Below, piece after piece: positions 44,514 to 52,559 of a stretch of DNA of 64,000 bases. The translations under genes and the position numbers were made by a program. The notes under the pieces are model-generated. The model worked only from the letters and a program-made list of their open reading frames with translations. It ran no database searches and was not told where the DNA came from. The DNA comes from Paenibacillus sp. RC67 (lineage in GTDB: Bacteria; Bacillota; Bacilli; Paenibacillales; NBRC-103111), in assembly GCF_030020805.1 (NCBI RefSeq), contig NZ_CP125098.1:4115501-4179500 (forward strand), given 5' to 3'. The first letter of the stretch is position 1. Every line of letters starts with the position of its first letter.

Positions 44514-45827
44514 TTATTTATTCGCTGCCTTCTCGGTCTGAATCCCCTTAGTCGTCTGTTCTTCAACCATCCGAAGTGCTGTTACGGAGTCCTTCGATTC
44601 TCCGAAAATCAATGGCTGAAAGACGATATGTGCGGGAACGTCAATATAAGTCAAGCCGTTAGCGCGCGCCGCAGGCGGCATTGCGTTCTTGCTAGCAAAT
44701 ATCGCTTGCGTATGTTTCCCTTGCATTTGAGGCAGGTTTTTCCCGAACGCTTCTTGAACCGTTTTGCTCTCCAGTGGGCCGATTATCCCTTCCTTCGAGA
44801 GCTCGGTTTGCATTTCTTCAGAGAGAAGATAAGAAATCACCTGGAATGCCATATCCTTCTTGGACGATTGCTTCGTGATATAGGCGGAGTACATGTTCGG
44901 TTGAGCTTTTGTATTAGGTAAATCGCCGAAAGATGGCATAGAAGCGATATCAAAATTCAAGTTTTTGTTTTGCTCATACCATTGGATAATTTTTTCCGAT
45001 ACGTGGACGCTCATCGCCATTTTCCCTTTAGGGAAATCGTCAACCGAAGTAAACTGGTTGGCTGGGATTTCGTAGAACCTTCTCAAGTTGTCCACCAGCT
45101 TCTTCCATTCAGGTGTATTGAGCTCAGCCTTATCTTCCGTCAAGCTTAGAGGAGAAGCAGACCGCTGATTATAGGTCATGTACAAACCAGGATGCTGTTG
45201 ATAGCCCTTGTATGTATTTTCTCCTTCAACACGAGTCAGCTTCTTGGCAATTTCATAGATTTCATCGTAGGTCATCCCGTCCTTAGGATAATCGACACCG
45301 AATTTATCAAAGATATCTTTGTTGTAAAAGAGAACCAAATCGCTCAACTGGAACGGCAGGCCGTAAATCTTCCCTTCAGGAGTCACATTCTTCATCTGTG
45401 CCATAGCTGCCGGATTCAGCTTGCTCGTATCGAAATTGTACTTTTTGATAAGCTCCGTCATATCATACTGAAGATCATTTTTCAGAATGTATCTTTGGAG
45501 ATTCATACGTGCGTTATCGATGATAATATCAGGAATCGTGCCTGCTGCGATTAAATCCTTATAGTCTCTTCCTTTATCCCAGTGAACGTGCTTAATGGTG
45601 ATATCGGGGAACTTTTTCTTTAAATACTGGCCGATTTGCTTATCGAATACTTCCTCTTTTGCATAAAAAGCAGGATATACCGTATAGATGAAAAGCTCAT
45701 TATCAGGTGATTTAGGCGTGTTTTTCGCCTGCGGTTCCTCTACGGGATTAGCAGGTGAACCTGTACAGCCTGCTAGCAAGGAAACGGTTGAAGCGATGAT
45801 AAATGAAGATTTCAATAACTTTTTCAT
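44514..45827 (-). CDS. Sugar-binding lipoprotein (ABC family 1), tandem copy 1
   Basis: 437 residues with lipobox SLLAGC. AAAGGAGG lies before the ATG. It carries the same core as the other copies (LPFQLSDLVLFYNKDIFDKFG, YITKQSSKKDMAFQVISYLLSEE). It is the first gene of the binding-protein run, with a 386-nt upstream region holding a shared promoter module and a cre-like site, and with a terminator hairpin after it. This arrangement is the usual way for high expression of a binding protein. The ligand is not shown by the sequence. Confidence 0.9.
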   Translation of the reverse strand: MKKLLKSSFIIASTVSLLAGCTGSPANPVEEPQAKNTPKSPDNELFIYTVYPAFYAKEEVFDKQIGQYLKKKFPDITIKHVHWDKGRDYKDLIAAGTIPDIIIDNARMNLQRYILKNDLQYDMTELIKKYNFDTSKLNPAAMAQMKNVTPEGKIYGLPFQLSDLVLFYNKDIFDKFGVDYPKDGMTYDEIYEIAKKLTRVEGENTYKGYQQHPGLYMTYNQRSASPLSLTEDKAELNTPEWKKLVDNLRRFYEIPANQFTSVDDFPKGKMAMSVHVSEKIIQWYEQNKNLNFDIASMPSFGDLPNTKAQPNMYSAYITKQSSKKDMAFQVISYLLSEEMQTELSKEGIIGPLESKTVQEAFGKNLPQMQGKHTQAIFASKNAMPPAARANGLTYIDVPAHIVFQPLIFGESKDSVTALRMVEEQTTKGIQTEKAANK

Positions 45828-45968
45828 TCCTCGGTTGGACCTCCTTTATTTTTGCCCATTATATGATATTAGGTATAACCCTTTGGCTAACGAAGATTGG
45901 AATAGGATAGGATCGACCTCCCTTGTTGAAATCTGCGTGACATGAAAATTGCAAAGATCGAGCAGTCA

Positions 45969-45982
45969 TGAAAACGCTTTGA
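45969..45982. promoter_or_regulatory. cre-like site upstream of the first binding lipoprotein
   Basis: TGAAAACGCTTTGA differs from the ideal cre TGAAAGCGCTTTCA at two positions. It is about 142 nt upstream of the ATG at 45827 and downstream of the shared promoter module, where CcpA would block transcription. Confidence 0.6.
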
Positions 45983-46040
45983 AAATAAATCGTGAACGGC
46001 CGCCGTTGAAAATGACTTACAGGATGTACTTTTACTTTAT

Positions 46041-46100
46041 TACGAAACGGGATTGCATTCATTGGGGGAGATTCCATTTTTATAGGTTGTTTATTGCATC
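46041..46100 (-). promoter_or_regulatory. Shared promoter module before the binding-protein run
   Basis: Minus-strand GATGCAATAAACAACC runs into TATAAAAATG; 36 bp after CCTATA comes CGTAAT, preceded by CCCGTTT. It is nearly identical over 30 bp to the module before the adaptor gene. Apart from the module, the cre-like site and a terminator, the 386-nt gap (45828-46213) shows nothing recognisable. Confidence 0.6.
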
Positions 46101-46175
46101 TTTTCTTCGAATCGGTATCAAGTTTCCCTTCTTGAACACTCAAAGCCGAGCGAACACGATGTAGGTTGTTGTAGT

Positions 46176-46208
46176 GAAAAAAGCCTCTTCCCGTTAAGGA
46201 GAGGCCTT
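46176..46208 (-). terminator. Rho-independent terminator after the three small lipoproteins
   Basis: On the minus strand an imperfect hairpin (AAGGCCTCTCC with GGAAGAGGCTT, small bulges) is followed by six T. It lies just past the stop at 46214. Confidence 0.75.
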
Positions 46209-46213
46209 CCCTA

Positions 46214-46906
46214 TTACTTGCTAGACGTAGCCCATTGGACGGCTGCATCGAACAACTTCCACCCGTCATCAGTTTGATTGATTTCCTCACCGCCGACCAG
46301 ATAAAAGTATACTTGCCTTGCTGGAACCGATTCATTGCTTAATGTTTTGGAGCCTTTCTCAAAAGCACAAATCACCGCTCTTCTTTCATCATCAGGTGCA
46401 GAAGCTACTACGATACCATCTTTCGCAGGAACGACGAAACCGATCTTGCCCTCTGACTGATAGACGTTCACCGTTCCTTGTAAACCCGCCGCCATCGGAT
46501 GATCGGCCTTTTTGATCGTAACGGATGTACCCGCAAAATCGCCTTGATCCACATCCGACTCCTTGCCAGACAAATCAATATCGCCCATGTTTTGAGCTTC
46601 TGCATAAATAACAGGAATGGGAGAATTCTTCAGCTTGTTGCCTACCTTATTGGAATTCACTGTAGAGCTCACAAAGACTAAAGTATACTTCAGCGCTTGT
46701 TCTGCCGTAAGCTCTTTGTCCGCCGTTACGAATACCTCGTAGCCAAGTGACTTCAAATGCTTAACCGCGATGGCATCCCCTCCTCCTTCCCTGCCCACGA
46801 ACAGGGCTTTCTTGATGGCAGGTGCCTGAGTAGCCGTAGAAGCTGTGCAAGCCGTCACAAGCATGACGACCACGATCATTGAAATTACGGTTGCGATACG
46901 TTTCAT
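46214..46906 (-). CDS. Small lipoprotein of the locus-specific family (copy C)
   Basis: 230 residues from ATG at 46906, with GGGAGGT 8 nt upstream; the longer reading to 46951 would overlap the preceding gene. Lipobox VTAC. The domain starts KKALFVGREGGGDAIAVKHL and includes FVSSTVNSNKVGNKL, SPIPVIYAEA, HPMAAGLQGTVNVY, AFEKGSK, and the end DGWKLFDAAVQWA. It is much closer to copies A and B than to the linker form at 43394. I do not recognise a named Pfam family; the alternating strand/helix pattern suggests a flavodoxin- or ThuA-like sandwich. No catalytic triad is seen. Confidence 0.78.
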   Translation of the reverse strand: MKRIATVISMIVVVMLVTACTASTATQAPAIKKALFVGREGGGDAIAVKHLKSLGYEVFVTADKELTAEQALKYTLVFVSSTVNSNKVGNKLKNSPIPVIYAEAQNMGDIDLSGKESDVDQGDFAGTSVTIKKADHPMAAGLQGTVNVYQSEGKIGFVVPAKDGIVVASAPDDERRAVICAFEKGSKTLSNESVPARQVYFYLVGGEEINQTDDGWKLFDAAVQWATSSK

Positions 46907-46929
46907 CCTATTAACCTCCCTGGCAGGAG

Positions 46930-47628
46930 CTACTTTTTCCCTAATGCCCATTTCACTGCTGCATCAAATAGCTTCCAGCCCGCCTCTGTCTGATTGATCT
47001 CTTCTCCATTGAACATGTAGAAGTAAACTTCACGTGCGGCAACCGAATTTCCTTTTGCATTTTTAGCGCCCTTTTCATAGGCAAAAATGGTTGACTTCTG
47101 ATCCTCATTCGGCACCGTAGCCACGACGATGGCTTCTTTACCGGGAATGGCGTATCCCATTTTCCCATTATCCTGGTATACATCCACCTTATTCTGCAGC
47201 CCTGCCGCCAACTGATGCTGGCTATCCTTGATCTGAATGGTCTTGGCTGCGTTCGCTCCCGTAAGAGCTCCATATCCTTCCGTTTCCGTCATCCCTGTAT
47301 CGCTGGTCGATTGAGGCTCAGCATAAATTACAGGCACAGGGACATTGACGAATTTATCCTGTATTTTATTGGAATTGACCGATTCACTGACGTAGATTAA
47401 CGATTGTCCTTTGGCATGATCAGCCGTAAGCTCCTTATCGATGACAACCATAACATCCAAACCATGTACTTCTTTCAAGCGTTTAATGGTTATTGCATCT
47501 CCACCACCGTCTTTTCCAACGAACAGCACTTTGTTACCGACATCCTTCGTGCCGACAGATGTGGCATTGCAAGCCATTAAGGTAATTACCATAGCCATAG
47601 CTGCTATCATTCCCAGTACACGCTTCAT
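46930..47628 (-). CDS. Small lipoprotein of the locus-specific family (copy B)
   Basis: 232 residues with lipobox TLMAC. It contains NKVLFVGKDGGGDAITIKRLKEV, YVSESVNSNKIQDKF, VPVPVIYAEPQ, HQLAAGLQNKVDVY, YEKGAK, and the end AGWKLFDAAVKWALG. GAGGAGG lies before the ATG. It is 41 nt after copy A and 23 nt before copy C. The shared GGGDA loop after the first strand is absent from the SLH and linker forms, so A, B and C make up one subgroup. It is membrane-anchored outside the cell. Function unknown. Confidence 0.78.
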   Translation of the reverse strand: MKRVLGMIAAMAMVITLMACNATSVGTKDVGNKVLFVGKDGGGDAITIKRLKEVHGLDVMVVIDKELTADHAKGQSLIYVSESVNSNKIQDKFVNVPVPVIYAEPQSTSDTGMTETEGYGALTGANAAKTIQIKDSQHQLAAGLQNKVDVYQDNGKMGYAIPGKEAIVVATVPNEDQKSTIFAYEKGAKNAKGNSVAAREVYFYMFNGEEINQTEAGWKLFDAAVKWALGKK

Positions 47629-47669
47629 CCAGCTACCTCCTCAAAATTAGGATTTCAAAAAAAGGTAAG

Positions 47670-48398
47670 TTATTTCGCCCCGTTTGCAGCAGCCCAATCG
47701 ATGGCCGCATCAAAAAGCTTCCAACCATTATCCGTTAGCTTCTCTTCCTCTCCGGTAGGCATCGAGAAATAGACTTGTCTTGCGAGAACCGCTTCATTAT
47801 TTATGTTTTTAGAGCCTTTCTCGTATCCAAAAATCATGATTTTCTTATTGTCGCCACTGGCAGGGTATTCGGCGATGGTGACTGCTTCCTTACCCGGATG
47901 GAGCCCGTAGGAGATTTTGCCATCCTCTTTATAAATAGCTACGGTATCCTTTAGTCCGGCTGCTAACGGATGTTTGCCATCCAGAATATGGACGGTCCTG
48001 ACCCCTTCATTCTGACCGAATTGCTGTGCCCCGACCAAGCCGACCTCACTTGCAACCTGGTTTTTGGCGACAACCAAAGGTACCGTTGAACTTTTCAGCT
48101 TCGAATCAATTTTGGAAGAATTAATGGATTCGCTTACGTATATCACGCCATATCCCTTGGCCTTCTCCAATGTGAAATCGGCGTCCACGATGTCCATGAC
48201 CTGATATCCCTGCTTTTTCAAATGGTTGATAAGGAATGGATCTCCTCCTCCCTCTTTTTTTCGAATCAGCAGCACCTTCTTGGCATTTGCTGCCGCATTA
48301 GCGCTAACCTGGGCGTTCCCCGACCCTCCCTGCGCGGAGCAGGCCATTATAGACACAGCCATCATCATTGCCATAAGCAATGCCAACCAACGCTTCAT
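47670..48398 (-). CDS. Small lipoprotein of the locus-specific family (copy A)
   Basis: 242 residues with lipobox SIMAC. It contains KKVLLIRKKEGGGDPFLINHLKKQG, YVSESINSSKIDSKLK, HPLAAGLKDTVAIYKEDGKISYG, YEKGSKNINNEAV, and the end NGWKLFDAAIDWAAAN. It is 34 nt after the second CUT1 permease, so it is co-transcribed with the transporter. The link to the transporter suggests a ligand-presenting or sensing role at the outer membrane face; this is inference. Confidence 0.78.
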   Translation of the reverse strand: MKRWLALLMAMMMAVSIMACSAQGGSGNAQVSANAAANAKKVLLIRKKEGGGDPFLINHLKKQGYQVMDIVDADFTLEKAKGYGVIYVSESINSSKIDSKLKSSTVPLVVAKNQVASEVGLVGAQQFGQNEGVRTVHILDGKHPLAAGLKDTVAIYKEDGKISYGLHPGKEAVTIAEYPASGDNKKIMIFGYEKGSKNINNEAVLARQVYFSMPTGEEEKLTDNGWKLFDAAIDWAAANGAK

Positions 48399-48432
48399 TT
48401 TTTCGTAACCTCCAATTCAATTCAATTAAGGC

Positions 48433-49389
48433 CTATTCCACCAAGCCGGTTCTTTCCACACCTTCAATAAACCAGCGTTGCGTGAATGTATATAAGATCA
48501 TCGGAGGGATGATCATTAAGAAAGTAGTCGCCATGCGTATGGATTCATCGGTTACTGAAGGCCCGTATACCTCCGCCTGCTGTTTAAGCGCCGAAGCGAT
48601 GCGAGAAATACCCATGGATAAAGGCGCGGTTTCGATGTCAGCCAAGTACATGCTCGGCAAATAAAAGTCGTTCCAAGTCCAGATGAAGGAAAACAGAAAC
48701 ACGACCAATATCGCAGGCTTCGCAAGCGGCATCATCACTTTATAAAAGATTTTGTATACACTGGCCCCATCAATTCGCGCTGCTTCCTCCAGCTCCTTCG
48801 GCTGGGTCGAGAAGAATTGGCGATAAATAATAACGAATAGCGCACCCTTCAAGCCTAAACCGAAAAAAGCAGGAACGATGATCGGATAAATCGTATTTAG
48901 CAGTCCCAGCTCTCGGGCATAAATAATATTCGGCAAAATCGTAACCTGCATTGGCACAATAAAGGTCAGCAGCAGGAAAAAGAACATCAAATTTTTGAAA
49001 GGCACTTTCAATCTAGCAAAAGCATAGCCGGTTATAGCGCATGACAAGGTCTGTAATATAGCTACTGAAAGTGCAAGCGTCAAGCTGATGCTTAGTGCTT
49101 TCGGATACTTAAGCCACTCCCAAGCATCCTGCAGGTTTCCAAGGTACACGATCCTTGGAAACCAATTTACCGCAGGATCGAGCAGATCATCGGCATTCTT
49201 GACCATAGTGGTCACCATATGCAGTACAGGCTTCAAATATATATATGCCGTATCCAGTAGTATTAAATAAATGAAACATCGGAACAGCAATCCTTTATCC
49301 GCTTCCCTGCCAATGATCCCATATCGGATATTGGATAACCATGAAAGCAACGCGGGCTCTTGGCCTTTCTTCGTTCTTAAGCCGATCAC
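48433..49389 (-). CDS. CUT1 carbohydrate ABC permease, MalG-like
   Basis: About 318 residues from GTG at 49389, with AAGGGG 8 nt upstream; GTG at 49398 is possible but the ribosome site would abut it. Six membrane segments are visible, and the EAA loop EEAARIDGASVYKIFYKVMMPLAKP couples the ATPase. The C-terminal end RWFIEGVERTGLVE is typical of the MalG group (usual end RxFVxGLTxGAVK). The partner permease gene precedes it by 36 nt. No ATPase gene is present; CUT1 systems of Bacillales often share an MsmX-type ATPase encoded elsewhere. Confidence 0.9.
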   Translation of the reverse strand: MIGLRTKKGQEPALLSWLSNIRYGIIGREADKGLLFRCFIYLILLDTAYIYLKPVLHMVTTMVKNADDLLDPAVNWFPRIVYLGNLQDAWEWLKYPKALSISLTLALSVAILQTLSCAITGYAFARLKVPFKNLMFFFLLLTFIVPMQVTILPNIIYARELGLLNTIYPIIVPAFFGLGLKGALFVIIYRQFFSTQPKELEEAARIDGASVYKIFYKVMMPLAKPAILVVFLFSFIWTWNDFYLPSMYLADIETAPLSMGISRIASALKQQAEVYGPSVTDESIRMATTFLMIIPPMILYTFTQRWFIEGVERTGLVE

Positions 49390-49425
49390 AAGCTTCACCC
49401 CTTAGGCAGTTGTTTTATAAAGGTA

Positions 49426-50292
49426 CTAATTAGTATCTCTTTGCGACTTAGTCGCTTTGCTAAAAATATAGAAAATGATGGCCAAGAAAAAGCTGATGAT
49501 GATGAAATAAATCCAAATTAGAGCACTGTACTCACCGTACTCGCTCTCTCTAACCTTCTGCAGAATCGGATTGGTTGGAAATGTGAATAAATCGACTACC
49601 GTGTAGATCATATTCAGGAATATAAATGGAGTCATGGCTGGAAGCGTAATTTTCCAGAATGTTTCCCACGGTCCTGCTCCGTCAATTCTCGCTGCTTCAT
49701 AAGCCGAATTGGAAATCGTTTGTCTCCCTCCGAGGAAGATCAGGATCTGAACCCCCGAATACCACAGTATCAGTACGAACGAATCAAGAACACCAATGAG
49801 CGGCCCGGACCATGTGTCTGACAAGTTAGCTTTAATAAGTCCTGAGACATTGTACTTCGACATGAACCCCAAGTCGCCTTCGCCTTGTGTCAGAAACTCC
49901 TTAACGACCTCTCCTGTCGATAGGATAACCGGAAGGAAAAAAATAGCGCGGAAAAACGTTCTTCCGGCAAACTTTTGATTCAAGATGATAGCTATCAGCA
50001 GAGCGAAAATGACAATAATCGGAATCATAAACAAAGCCTGTCTCAAAAACGGCAAAAGTTGGTTATACAGCTTATCCCCGTCTTCGAATAATATATGCCG
50101 ATAGTGAGCTACGCCAACGAACTGCGTTGTCGTTTTCGAAGCGGTGATCGTTACCTTCTGAAAGCTCATAAATAAGGAATAGCCTATCGGGAAAGCCATA
50201 AATACAAGAAAGCCTAGAAACCATGGGGCAATGAAAATCATACCCTCCACATAATCGATTAGGGATGCTCGCATTCGCAGTTTCGTTTTCAT
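49426..50292 (-). CDS. CUT1 carbohydrate ABC permease, MalF-like
   Basis: 288 residues with the MalF-group start MIFIAPWFLGFLVFMAFPIGYS and the EAA loop YEAARIDGAGPWETFWKITLPAMTP. Six membrane segments are visible. The ATG overlaps the stop of the DUF5696 gene, so the two are translationally coupled. It forms the translocation path with the MalG-like permease and is fed by the binding lipoproteins at 40.6-45.8 kb. Confidence 0.9.
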   Translation of the reverse strand: MKTKLRMRASLIDYVEGMIFIAPWFLGFLVFMAFPIGYSLFMSFQKVTITASKTTTQFVGVAHYRHILFEDGDKLYNQLLPFLRQALFMIPIIVIFALLIAIILNQKFAGRTFFRAIFFLPVILSTGEVVKEFLTQGEGDLGFMSKYNVSGLIKANLSDTWSGPLIGVLDSFVLILWYSGVQILIFLGGRQTISNSAYEAARIDGAGPWETFWKITLPAMTPFIFLNMIYTVVDLFTFPTNPILQKVRESEYGEYSALIWIYFIIISFFLAIIFYIFSKATKSQRDTN

Positions 50293-52559
50293 CCGTTTGC
50301 CCCCCCTCGAATGACAGCAAAGTTTTGTGCTGGAATTATAGTCTTTCCGTCTTGGTACGGATTCAGGCTATAGTTGACGATAATCCGTTTCCCGTTAGCA
50401 TATGAGGTTTCCTTAATATTTGGAGCCAACGTTTTATGATCCACTATGAACTGATTTTGCACGTCCCCTAGTGCTTCGTTGTACTGTTTATACTGCTCTA
50501 CAGCAAAGGACTCCCAATCGGTAAAATGGGTATTGTAGTATCTTATGCCATAAGCATTCACGAACTCTTTGGTCTCAGCCCGACTAAATATGAAAGACGG
50601 TACTGCACCATATTCAATATCACGCAAGAAATCGTTGATATCCTCTTGCCTGTTGTTCGCATATTCCGAGGAATAGGTTATTAACCCATGAGCCGCAATC
50701 TGTGCAAACGGAACCGCTTCATCCGTGAATAAATCATAGGAGTGGTCATATACCATATTCTGAATATGATTGACATCAGGCAGCGCGAAAAAGCTCGATT
50801 TATTGCCTTGAACACCGCCCAAACCATCCTTGATGTTCTTTAATACACGTTCCTGAACATCTCTGGCTTCATCACGGTGGGAACCGAACGACGTATTGTA
50901 GTCGCTAAACAGCCTTTGCCCGATCCGGTTGACGGCAAGTCCATCAACGCCCAGCTCCTTATATTTGCTCAAATCCTTCTTTACTGATTCTTCAATGTAT
51001 TTATCACTAACCACCGGCACTCGGGAGTTGTTGTATAACGAATTCAGCGTAAGCTTGCGGCCTGCAAGATTAACAACGGCATTGAACTTTTCATCGAATC
51101 CTCCAGCACCTGTGTTGTTAAGGCCAAATTCGGTGTCCAAATAAACCGGAAACCCTTTGCTGTGCGCGTTATCAATGAGCGATTTCATTCCTTTATCTCC
51201 GCCAATCCGCTTATCGACAGGTAGCGATTGACCAAAAGCACTATAACCGTTCTGCTGCCAACCCATGTATGTAATCGACATGTTGCCTACACCCTTGTCA
51301 GACATCGAATTGATCATTTGGTTGACGTCATTTGTATTAGTCAAGTTAATATATCGATCGGTGACAAGCCCCTTCTCACTGTCACCTCCGATGACATCGA
51401 CGTGCATGGGGATATTCGTATTCTCGGCTTCAAGAGGTTTTATCCCTTTTTCTTTCATCAAATATTCACGATATTTTTGGGCCATGCCCACATAATCCGT
51501 CTGTTGACGGTCCAGAATGTAATAGCGTACAACTCGGTCACTGCCGAACAATTCATTTTTGTTATAATCGATAAAGCCCCATTCGTCAGGCGAGTTTCTG
51601 CTTGTAAACTGGAGGAAGCTGGAGCGGAAGTTCATCGTCGTCGTGATCCAATTGTAATTGCTTAATACTCCTGATGGAGCGGCCACGATATTGGCATATT
51701 CTTCACCATCCTGAAGCACGGCTAGAAATCCTTTGGAGCCCGTTTTCATCCCGAATATAGGCATGATAATTTTATTCCGGTTATTGCTTAAACCAGTGAA
51801 TGTATTGTCAGGCCCGTATACGCTTTCATCATACAGCTTATTGACATTCAACTGGTTATCCTTAAAACGGATTAAAGCTCCTGCGCCATCCGGTATGAAC
51901 ATATATCCATCTTGTCCTGCCGAATATTCAGCACCGAAGAACGGAAACAGCCTTACCCAGACAAGACCCATTTTCGTTTCCTTGATACCTTCTCTCACAA
52001 TTTTAGTTTCAATATAGTCTTGTTCGATTTTGACTTCAATCGGGATGGTGAAGCCGGATTCAGGCAATTCATAGGTTAAAGAAAAGCCTCCAGGAATCGT
52101 TTGGACTTCCTTCACCTTTCCTCCTTCCGCAGCAATATTCGTCTCCTTCGGTTGCAATATGCTTTTGGAAAAATCAACGTATTGAACCATAAGTGGCGAA
52201 GCCAGATGCTTTTTCCAGTTTTCCGAAATCTTCTCCTGTGGCCAAACTTCCGGATTCGGATAAGAACGGTATACATTGTTGTTTCGTTTGTCTTCCACCA
52301 TGAAGTGGCCTGACTTCTCATCCACCTTTAAACGCAATACATCGGTCTCCGCGATGCTCTTGAAATCACTATCTTTGGGAAGCTGGGCAATTGCCCCTTT
52401 TTGAGAAGCTGCCGATTCATTTTGCTGTGGTAAAGCAGAAGGTCCCTTCCTCTCCGCACGCAATTCAAATTTCGCATTGGTTGCAAAAATCAGGACGGCT
52501 GCCAAGATCAGAACGGTCACAATGGCGGTAGATTTATTGATTTTGCTGAGCCATATCAT
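50289..52559 (-). CDS. DUF5696-type membrane-anchored protein, barrel-like
   Basis: 756 residues. One N-terminal membrane segment (TAIVTVLILAAVLIFATNA) anchors a large outer part. An N-terminal beta-rich part (GHFMVEDKRNNNVYRSYPNPEVW, GYMFIPDGAGALIRFKDNQ) leads into a barrel-like half (INLTNTNDVNQMINSMSDKGVGNMSI, GVDGLAVNRIGQRLFSDYN) reminiscent of glycoside hydrolases. The family is found next to CUT1 transporters in Paenibacillus. It is coupled by ATGA overlap on both sides, to the NHL/YIP1 gene and to the permease. It could trim oligosaccharides at the membrane or present them to the transporter; catalytic activity is not shown. Confidence 0.75.
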   Translation of the reverse strand: MIWLSKINKSTAIVTVLILAAVLIFATNAKFELRAERKGPSALPQQNESAASQKGAIAQLPKDSDFKSIAETDVLRLKVDEKSGHFMVEDKRNNNVYRSYPNPEVWPQEKISENWKKHLASPLMVQYVDFSKSILQPKETNIAAEGGKVKEVQTIPGGFSLTYELPESGFTIPIEVKIEQDYIETKIVREGIKETKMGLVWVRLFPFFGAEYSAGQDGYMFIPDGAGALIRFKDNQLNVNKLYDESVYGPDNTFTGLSNNRNKIIMPIFGMKTGSKGFLAVLQDGEEYANIVAAPSGVLSNYNWITTTMNFRSSFLQFTSRNSPDEWGFIDYNKNELFGSDRVVRYYILDRQQTDYVGMAQKYREYLMKEKGIKPLEAENTNIPMHVDVIGGDSEKGLVTDRYINLTNTNDVNQMINSMSDKGVGNMSITYMGWQQNGYSAFGQSLPVDKRIGGDKGMKSLIDNAHSKGFPVYLDTEFGLNNTGAGGFDEKFNAVVNLAGRKLTLNSLYNNSRVPVVSDKYIEESVKKDLSKYKELGVDGLAVNRIGQRLFSDYNTSFGSHRDEARDVQERVLKNIKDGLGGVQGNKSSFFALPDVNHIQNMVYDHSYDLFTDEAVPFAQIAAHGLITYSSEYANNRQEDINDFLRDIEYGAVPSFIFSRAETKEFVNAYGIRYYNTHFTDWESFAVEQYKQYNEALGDVQNQFIVDHKTLAPNIKETSYANGKRIIVNYSLNPYQDGKTIIPAQNFAVIRGGANG

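Noticed and set aside
45859..46335. Minus-strand open frame of 158 codons in the gap before the first binding protein
   Set aside because: It overlaps the end of the lipoprotein gene at 46214, covers the terminator, cre-like site and promoter module, lacks a ribosome site, and its sequence looks like no protein family.
50250..50264. AATCGATTA, resembling the core of the LacI operators
   Set aside because: It lies inside the MalF-like coding sequence, lacks the flanking GT/AC bases, and can be explained by codons.
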